6,182 bases of DNA from contig SKXH01000288.1 in the NCBI GenBank assembly GCA_007128495.1, forward strand, positions 1 through 6,182, given 5' to 3'. A program made the position numbers and the translations under genes. The DNA is from Bacteroidota bacterium (lineage in GTDB: Bacteria > Bacteroidota > Ignavibacteria > T3Sed10-11). Positions 1 to 5,510 of this stretch are shown piece by piece. Under the pieces are notes generated by a model, which saw nothing but the letters and a program-made list of their open reading frames with translations, ran no database searches and was not told the origin of the DNA. Every line of letters starts with the position of its first letter. Positions within the stretch are counted from its first letter, which is position 1.

Positions 1-43
1 TACTCCGTTGCATACTGAACGTGCCGGGCACATTTGCCTTCAT
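1..43 (-). CDS. Possible start of a next operon gene, cut by the left window edge
   Basis: The stop codon of the glutamate-synthase-like gene is followed at once by ATG (TAAATG, with the ATG at 43-41). The frame MKANVPGTFSMQRS is open for all 14 visible codons to the edge. Direct abutment is common for co-translated operon genes, and no terminator is visible here. There is no clear Shine-Dalgarno at normal spacing, and 14 open codons are weak evidence. I do not recognise the peptide. The stretch may equally be a non-coding 3' region. Confidence 0.3.
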   Translation of the reverse strand, partial: MKANVPGTFSMQRS

Positions 44-1627
44 TTAAAAATTCAGCATCTCTTCCGCTTCCTGTGCATCGAGGTCCATTACATACGGTAT
101 GCCGCTTATCTCCGATGCTTCTTTTGTGAGCGCGGCAAGATCGTCGCGTGCAATGTACTCGAGGGCAAATTTCCTGCTGCCGCACATAAGCTGGCGTAAT
201 CCCTGCGCGAGACGTTCGTAGTAGGTGTAGAGACCGATAGCTCCGGTCGGGATGCGTGAGAACTCCTCATCGCCAAGTTCATTTCTTAACTCGCTTGCCG
301 TCACGAAAATTTCGTCGATTGTATTTCCGAAGCGCTCGACATATACCGGCAACTGTCCCGTATCGATAGTTTGTCCGAGCGTTTTACCAACCATCGCCGC
401 CGCGATCGGCGACCGCGCCATTCCGACCATCTTCACGAACGGCGCGCCGAGCGCGAGTCCTTTAAAAATCTGATCTTCCATGGTAAATCCGCCTGCAACG
501 ATCAATGCCGGAACGTGCTTACCTTTATCGGAAAGTTGTTTTGCGTATTTGTACATCAATGAATGAAGCTCGACGGGCGGAATACCCCATTCGTTCATCA
601 TCCGCCACGGACTCATACCGGTACCGCCGCCGGCGCCGTCAACGGTAAGTGCATCTATCTTATATTTCGATGCATACGCGAGAGCACGCGCCATATCTGC
701 AGGTCGAAACGCACCGGTTTTCAGAAAGATGTACTTTGCACCTGCGTTGCGAAGCTCTTCAACGCGTTTGGCAAACGCTTCCTCGGTTACCATGCCGATG
801 CGGGCGTGGCGTTCAAACTCGGTAAAGTTCTTCCGCTCGAATGCTTTGATCACATTCGGATCGGTGGGATTGGGAAGCACGACATAGCCGCGCTTATACA
901 ACATCTGCGCTTTTTCAAGGTCTTTGATCTTCACTTCGCCGCCGATGTTCTTGGCACCCTGCCCCCATTTCATCTCGACGCATTCCACACCGAGTTTATC
1001 GATAACATACTCGTGAACACCGAGCCGCGTATCTTCCACATTTGCCTGTACGATAATGGCGCCATACCCATCCTGCTGGTAATCCTGAAACAGCTTCACC
1101 CGTCGCTTCAGGTCTTCGGTTTCGATTACGGTACCGTTATCGATCTTCGACCTGGAATCCATACCGGCTACATTCTCGCCGATCGTCAGTCCGGTGCCGG
1201 CGAGCGCGGATCCGATAGCCAGACCTTCCCAGTTGTTCTTCGCGATATTTGTAGAACCGATACCGGGAATAAGCCAGGGATACCGGAACTTCAATCCCTC
1301 ATCGTAACCGATCTTTACTTCAAGATTGGCAGCCGGAAAAATAGCTTTATCGCTGTCGGCTTCCACACCGTGCGCCCCGGCTACGGCACCCATAATATTA
1401 AAGTGCGAATAATCTACCGGATATTTTTTCTCCGCAGCAGTGGTAATAACGCCGAAGGGCTGAGGATAAATTACCTCGTGACCGCGGTATGCAGATTTCC
1501 CTATTTCACACATCCCGATACATCCGTCCACACAGGTAACGCACATACCGGATGCGGGCGTGATGGATTCTTCTGTTCTGTTTTTCGTGAGCGTTGCCGC
1601 CGATGAATTTATTCGAGAAAATGACAT
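44..1627 (-). CDS. Stand-alone glutamate synthase FMN-domain protein with N-terminal four-cysteine motif
   Basis: Member of the glutamate synthase central-domain family (PF01645 type), a TIM-barrel FMN enzyme that in glutamate synthase reduces the adduct of 2-oxoglutarate and ammonia to glutamate. Family motifs are KWGQGAKNIGGEVK (220-233), VDGAGGGTGMSP (329-340), IVAGGF (376-381) and LALGA (391-395). At 527 residues it lacks the N-terminal glutaminase domain and the C-terminal GXGXG domain of full GltB, as in archaeal-type split enzymes, and neither domain occurs elsewhere in the window. The cysteines that bind the [3Fe-4S] cluster in GltB (C-x5-C-x4-C) are absent; the matching stretch (MVGMARSPIAAAMVGKT, 400-416) has none. 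Instead C29-x2-C32-x3-C36-x3-C40 near the N-terminus could hold a [4Fe-4S] cluster. The other cysteines are only C216 and C482. The upstream gene's GltD-like module is a plausible donor. Alternatives are a subunit like MgsC of N-methylglutamate synthase, or an uncharacterised reductase. The family is firm, the substrate is not. Confidence 0.9.
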   Translation of the reverse strand: MSFSRINSSAATLTKNRTEESITPASGMCVTCVDGCIGMCEIGKSAYRGHEVIYPQPFGVITTAAEKKYPVDYSHFNIMGAVAGAHGVEADSDKAIFPAANLEVKIGYDEGLKFRYPWLIPGIGSTNIAKNNWEGLAIGSALAGTGLTIGENVAGMDSRSKIDNGTVIETEDLKRRVKLFQDYQQDGYGAIIVQANVEDTRLGVHEYVIDKLGVECVEMKWGQGAKNIGGEVKIKDLEKAQMLYKRGYVVLPNPTDPNVIKAFERKNFTEFERHARIGMVTEEAFAKRVEELRNAGAKYIFLKTGAFRPADMARALAYASKYKIDALTVDGAGGGTGMSPWRMMNEWGIPPVELHSLMYKYAKQLSDKGKHVPALIVAGGFTMEDQIFKGLALGAPFVKMVGMARSPIAAAMVGKTLGQTIDTGQLPVYVERFGNTIDEIFVTASELRNELGDEEFSRIPTGAIGLYTYYERLAQGLRQLMCGSRKFALEYIARDDLAALTKEASEISGIPYVMDLDAQEAEEMLNF

Positions 1628-1634
1628 GTTCTTA

Positions 1635-1640
1635 TTCCTT
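1635..1640 (-). promoter_or_regulatory. Shine-Dalgarno site of the glutamate-synthase-like gene
   Basis: Minus-strand AAGGAA lies 7 bases before the ATG at 1627, inside the 23-base gap after the ferredoxin subunit gene. It supports that ATG as the start and keeps the four-cysteine motif at residues 29-40 inside the protein. Confidence 0.7.
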
Positions 1641-1650
1641 TTTGATAAAA

Positions 1651-2322
1651 TTAACTTTTAATAATTTCACATGCGACACACGGATCCATGTAGCACATTA
1701 CATCATCATGATCTACTAAACAGGGCGGACTCAAATTCGCGCAGCCGCCGCAGACCGCTTTATCGGGCTGGTTGTAGGTACAGCGGAGTTCACACGCCGG
1801 ACAAACATAGATGCAGCCACCGCATAACCGGCATTGTTCCGATTTGATATCGAACGGTGTACCGATACTCCGGCGATCGCCGCGGCCCCTGAACCCGATC
1901 GCTTTTGCCATCATCTGCTCTTCGCACATCCGCACACATAATCCGCACAGGATACACGATTCGTATCGCTGCCTGAACCGCTGCCGGCGCACATCATATT
2001 TCGCCGCAATATCCTGTATTGTTTTCGATTGCGGAGCGGTTGCGAGGAGTAATTCGATGATCATTTTTCGTGCCTGCATGACACGGGCCGATGACGTGCG
2101 CACGGTAAGTCCTTCCTGAACGGTATACGTACAGGATGAGACAAGTTTGTTATTATTACCGTTCCCTATCTCGACGACACAGAGCCGGCACGCTCCCAAC
2201 GGCGACAATCCCTCCATATGACATAGCGTCGGAACGGTAAATCCCAGAAACCTTATCGCTTCAAGAAGCGTGGCGCCTTTGTCGACGGTAACGGGGAGAC
2301 CATTTATCGTAAGATTGATCAT
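1651..2322 (-). CDS. Small NuoG/HydA-N-terminus-like ferredoxin subunit, [2Fe-2S] plus 2x[4Fe-4S] (StnA-like)
   Basis: Electron-carrying subunit of 223 residues, probably linking the flavin fusion subunit to free ferredoxin or another acceptor. A [2Fe-2S] plant-type ferredoxin domain comes first, with C34-x10-C45-x2-C48-x15-C64 (LCHMEGLSPLGACRLC). Two bacterial-ferredoxin [4Fe-4S] motifs follow: C123-x2-C126-x2-C129-x3-C133 (CILCGLCVRMC) and C164-x2-C167-x2-C170-x3-C174 (CRLCGGCIYVC). The His-Cys3 cluster segment that NuoG and HydA carry between them is missing: residues 90-118 have no cysteine or histidine. After C174 come eight more cysteines (177, 181, 191, 194, 201, 210, 215, 218) in a short tail. 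I chose the ATG at 2322 because MINLTINGLPVTVD is the usual beginning of the fold. An upstream TTG at 2379 would add 19 residues without family character and overlap the previous gene. No Shine-Dalgarno is evident. No H-cluster domain is present, so it is not a hydrogenase. Confidence 0.92.
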   Translation of the reverse strand: MINLTINGLPVTVDKGATLLEAIRFLGFTVPTLCHMEGLSPLGACRLCVVEIGNGNNNKLVSSCTYTVQEGLTVRTSSARVMQARKMIIELLLATAPQSKTIQDIAAKYDVRRQRFRQRYESCILCGLCVRMCEEQMMAKAIGFRGRGDRRSIGTPFDIKSEQCRLCGGCIYVCPACELRCTYNQPDKAVCGGCANLSPPCLVDHDDVMCYMDPCVACEIIKS

Positions 2323-2331
2323 AGTTGTTTC

Positions 2332-2337
2332 ATTATA
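2332..2337 (-). promoter_or_regulatory. Possible internal -10 element before the small ferredoxin subunit gene
   Basis: In the 40-base gap after the fusion gene the minus strand reads TATAAT, a perfect -10 hexamer, ending 9 bases before the ATG at 2322. A transcript from it would start about 3 bases before the ATG and be nearly leaderless. This fits the absence of a Shine-Dalgarno match before this gene. No good -35 is visible at 16-18 bases; the nearest candidate, TTGCAA, is only 14 bases upstream. The hexamer is also part of a weak inverted repeat, TTTCAT-ATA-ATGAAA. It may be chance in AT-rich sequence. Confidence 0.2.
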
Positions 2338-2362
2338 TGAAAGTGACTTAATTGCAAAAATC

Positions 2363-5300
2363 CTAACCCGTAAAATCAAGATCGCAGCGCAAGCAGCGTT
2401 GGGCTTCGTATAATGCTTGTTCTTCCATCAGCGTTAATTCTACTTCAGAAAGACTTCGTTTTCGTTCATACACCGGTATAGTCGGAAGCTCGATGCGTTT
2501 GTTCGCCTCTTCTTCCGCCTCTTCTTCCGTCAGTTCAAGCGGCGGTACATAGACGGAAGGTATACGCGGCAGCGCCGGCTGTTTTAATTCTTCATCGTTC
2601 AAATACCGGTCGATCATCACGGCGGCTTTTTTCCCGTGTGCGATTGCATCGACGACCGTATTCGGACCGGTAACGACATCGCCACCGGCAAACACTCCCT
2701 TCCTGTTAGTCAACAGCGTTTCTTCATCGACCTGCAATGTTCCCCATTTGTTTACATCTATACCCATTGATGCTATATACTCAACATCGGGTGTATCGCC
2801 GATGGTAACGATAAGCGTATCGAAGGGGATGAAATATTCCGAACCGGGAATGGGGACCGGTTTCTTCCTTCCCGATGAATCAACATCGCCGGGTTTGTTT
2901 TTCACCACTTCCGCGCCGGCAAGTTTACCGTTTTCAGATCGTATCTTCACCGGTGAGACCATCGTGACGAGTTCAACACCCTCTTCTATTGCCGCATCAA
3001 CCTCATGCCGCAGTGCGGGCATTTCAGACCTCGATCTTCGATACAGCATCGTTACACTTTCCACTCCTTCTTCACGCAGCGAAACCCGCGCTGCATCTAC
3101 AGCCGAATCGCCGCCGCCGATAACACCGACGCGGCCTTTGGCCAAACTTTCACCGCGTAAATTAAACGACTTTAAAAATTCAATGGCCGGAAAAACACCG
3201 TCGAGATCCTCACCTTCTATATTAAGCAGCTTGCTTTTATGTGCACCCATTGCGAGGAACACCGCGTCATAACCGCTATCGAATAAATCATCGGTGGTGA
3301 AATCCTCTCCGATCGCGGTACCGCACTTCAATTCTATATTCTCATCAAGCAGTGCATCTATTTCTTTGTTCAATGTTTCGCGGGGCAGACGGTATTCGGG
3401 AATACCGCTGCTTAACATACCGCCGGGCTGCTCCTCTTTTTCAAAAACGGTTATCCCGTAACCTTTTAAAGATAGATAGTGTGCCGCGGTTAATCCGGCC
3501 GGCCCCGATCCAACGACGGCAATTTTCCGGGAACGGTTATTGCCATTTTTTCTGACAGGTGTATAGGTAGCCGGGTCGATCGTATCGGTAACAAACCTCT
3601 TGAGCGCTCTGATTGCAACCGGTTCTCCGCCGCCGAGACCAGCGCGGCAGACTTCCTCACACGGATGACTGCAAACTCGTGCACAAACCGAGGGGAACGG
3701 ATTTGCTTCTCGAATGGCACTGTATGCTTTATCGTACTCTCCGCGGGCGATATGTGCAACATACCGCCATGCCTCGGTACCGAGCGGACACGCGGCATTA
3801 CATGGTGCACCGGTAAGATCCTTGCACACATACGCACGGCACCGCTTATTGTAAATGTGTTCGCGGTATTCGTTATTGAAATATTTGATCGTCGATAATA
3901 CCGGATTAGCGGCGGTCTGTCCGAGGCCGCACATCGTAGTATCCTTAACAACTGCGGCAAGTTCTTCAAGGAGAGATAATGTCTCGGGTGTTGCGTTACC
4001 GGTTGAGATATCTTCAAGCAGTTCATGCATTCGCCGGATACCTTCTCTGCAGGTAAAGCATTTCCCGCACGATTCATCCACCAGAAATCTCGTGTAGTAT
4101 TTGGCGAGATCAACCATACAGGTTTGCTCGTCCACCACGATCATACCGCCGGATCCCATGATCGAGCCGGCCTGTGCGAGACTATCGTAATCTATCTGAA
4201 GATCGAATTTCGAGACGGGTATACAACCGCCTGACGGCCCGCCGGTTTGTACGGCTTTTATCTTTCCTCTTCCGGGCGACCCGCCGCCGATACCGAAGAT
4301 AATGTCTTTGAGGGTCATACCCATCGGCACCTCGACAAGTCCGGTGTTCTGTATTTTGCCGACGAGACTAAAGATTTTTGTTCCGGAATTGTTGTTGGTG
4401 CCTGTTTCTTTATAGCTCTTTGCACCGTGCTCTATTATAAGCGGTATGTTCGCCCACGTCTCCACGTTGTTGATTGCCGTCGGTTTCCCGTCGATGCCTT
4501 TTTCAACGGGGAATGGAGGACGCTGGCGGGGTTCACCCATCTTGCCTTCGATGGATCGAATGAGCGCGGTCTCTTCACCGCAGACAAAAGCACCGGCACC
4601 CTTTGCAATATCGAGATTAAATGAGAACCCGCTCCCGAGAATATTGTCGCCGATAAGTCCGAGCTCATACGCGCGTCTTATCGCGATAATAAGATGTTTG
4701 ATCGCAAGGGGATATTCATTCCGTACGTAAATAATGCCGTCGGTCGCTCCGGTAGCAAACGCACCTATGAGCATTCCCTCTATTATACTATGAGGATTTC
4801 CTTCGAGCAAACTTCTGTCCATGTATGCACCGGGATCGCCTTCGTCGGCGTTGCACACGAGGTATTTACGTTGACTATTTTTCTGATTGGCAAGAAATTC
4901 CCATTTTTTACCTGCCGGAAATCCGGCCCCTCCACGCCCCCGCAATCCGGAAGTTTTGATCTCATCAATTATAGCGCGAGTGTCTCCGCGTTCAAGCACT
5001 TTAACGAATGCTGAATACCCGCCGATTCCGATATAATGCAGTATGCGTATGGGATCAATTTTTTCATTACGCGATAAAAGAGAACGTTTCTGATTTTTAA
5101 AGAATGGAATATCATCCTGCTTTTCGATACGTTCACCGGTATCGGGATCGGTATAGAGTAAATCTGTGAGGACTTCACCTTTGTGAACGGCGCCGACGAT
5201 ACGAGCCATACCGTCGATGGTTACATTCGGATAAAACGTTCTATACGGTTCGATGAGTACCGATGGTTCCAGTTCACAATAACCATGACATCCCGTGATG

Positions 5301-5491
5301 CGAAGGTTTATATATCCGGTAAGACGTTTATATAATAGTTCACGTTTCGCAATGCGCATAAGATCGTTTGCGCCGCTTGCCTGTCCGCACGTACCGGCCG
5401 GAATGACTATCGCCGGAACACCGGTTTGCCGTGCTGTAATTTGTTCATTCTGAAGTTTTTTGAAATCATCTGTGGAGTAAAGTTTAAGCAT
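2363..5491 (-). CDS. NuoF/HydB–GltD/NfnB fusion flavoprotein (StnB-like), FMN, FAD and multi-Fe-S NAD(P)H oxidoreductase
   Basis: Central electron-transfer subunit of 1042 residues, made of two enzymes that are usually separate. Residues 1-115 are a thioredoxin-like domain with C35, C68 and C72 (TGCHGYCELEP). Residues 145-545 are the NuoF/HydB core: the FMN/NADH glycine-rich loop GLRGRGGAGFPAGKKW (182-197), CNADEGDPGA (213-222), GAGAFVCGEETAL (298-310), and the N3-type [4Fe-4S] set C475-x2-C478-x2-C481-x39-C521. Residues 551-615 carry eight cysteines (551, 556, 564, 568, 603, 607, 611, 615), as in the GltD/NfnB N-terminal domain with two [4Fe-4S] clusters. An FAD Rossmann motif follows (VVGSGPAGLTAA, 659-670), then an NAD(P)H Rossmann motif (VIGGGDSAVDAAR, 790-802) with YRRSRSEMPA (817-826), and the closing FAD motif FAGGDVVTGPNTVVDAIAHGKKAA (934-957, within that span). 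The C-terminus has an acidic linker and a final CLRC (1033-1036). The likely role is NADPH/NAD/ferredoxin transhydrogenation in the cytoplasm with the flanking subunits. The domain calls are firm; the Stn assignment is inference. Confidence 0.95.
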   Translation of the reverse strand: MLKLYSTDDFKKLQNEQITARQTGVPAIVIPAGTCGQASGANDLMRIAKRELLYKRLTGYINLRITGCHGYCELEPSVLIEPYRTFYPNVTIDGMARIVGAVHKGEVLTDLLYTDPDTGERIEKQDDIPFFKNQKRSLLSRNEKIDPIRILHYIGIGGYSAFVKVLERGDTRAIIDEIKTSGLRGRGGAGFPAGKKWEFLANQKNSQRKYLVCNADEGDPGAYMDRSLLEGNPHSIIEGMLIGAFATGATDGIIYVRNEYPLAIKHLIIAIRRAYELGLIGDNILGSGFSFNLDIAKGAGAFVCGEETALIRSIEGKMGEPRQRPPFPVEKGIDGKPTAINNVETWANIPLIIEHGAKSYKETGTNNNSGTKIFSLVGKIQNTGLVEVPMGMTLKDIIFGIGGGSPGRGKIKAVQTGGPSGGCIPVSKFDLQIDYDSLAQAGSIMGSGGMIVVDEQTCMVDLAKYYTRFLVDESCGKCFTCREGIRRMHELLEDISTGNATPETLSLLEELAAVVKDTTMCGLGQTAANPVLSTIKYFNNEYREHIYNKRCRAYVCKDLTGAPCNAACPLGTEAWRYVAHIARGEYDKAYSAIREANPFPSVCARVCSHPCEEVCRAGLGGGEPVAIRALKRFVTDTIDPATYTPVRKNGNNRSRKIAVVGSGPAGLTAAHYLSLKGYGITVFEKEEQPGGMLSSGIPEYRLPRETLNKEIDALLDENIELKCGTAIGEDFTTDDLFDSGYDAVFLAMGAHKSKLLNIEGEDLDGVFPAIEFLKSFNLRGESLAKGRVGVIGGGDSAVDAARVSLREEGVESVTMLYRRSRSEMPALRHEVDAAIEEGVELVTMVSPVKIRSENGKLAGAEVVKNKPGDVDSSGRKKPVPIPGSEYFIPFDTLIVTIGDTPDVEYIASMGIDVNKWGTLQVDEETLLTNRKGVFAGGDVVTGPNTVVDAIAHGKKAAVMIDRYLNDEELKQPALPRIPSVYVPPLELTEEEAEEEANKRIELPTIPVYERKRSLSEVELTLMEEQALYEAQRCLRCDLDFTG

Positions 5492-5498
5492 GGTTCAA

Positions 5499-5503
5499 TT
5501 CCT
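5499..5503 (-). promoter_or_regulatory. Shine-Dalgarno site of the fusion oxidoreductase gene
   Basis: On the minus strand AGGAA stands 7 bases before the ATG at 5491. It supports that start, which also matches the expected beginning of the thioredoxin-like domain. The site lies in the 19-base gap after the NuoE-like gene. Confidence 0.7.
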
Positions 5504-5510
5504 GATAATA

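Noticed and set aside
21..31. Short inverted repeat GTGC-CGG-GCAC as an operon terminator
   Set aside because: Only a 4-base-pair stem and no T-tract on the transcribed side.
563..1606. 347-codon open frame on the plus strand antisense to the glutamate-synthase-like gene
   Set aside because: It has no recognisable domain, lies wholly inside a gene with strong family motifs, and looks like the usual mirror frame of a coding region with biased codon use.
2323..2379. TTG start at 2379 for the small ferredoxin subunit
   Set aside because: It would add 19 residues without ferredoxin-domain character and overlap the end of the fusion gene. The ATG at 2322 begins exactly where the fold begins.
2748..3272. 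174-codon plus-strand open frame opposite the FAD/NAD(P)H domain
   Set aside because: Low-complexity serine/threonine-rich translation with no family signal; a shadow of the real gene.
3490..4113. 207-codon open frame on the minus strand inside the fusion gene
   Set aside because: It is a shifted frame across the HydB-GltD junction. The main frame through this stretch has continuous FMN, Fe-S and FAD motifs, so there is no sign of a frameshift.
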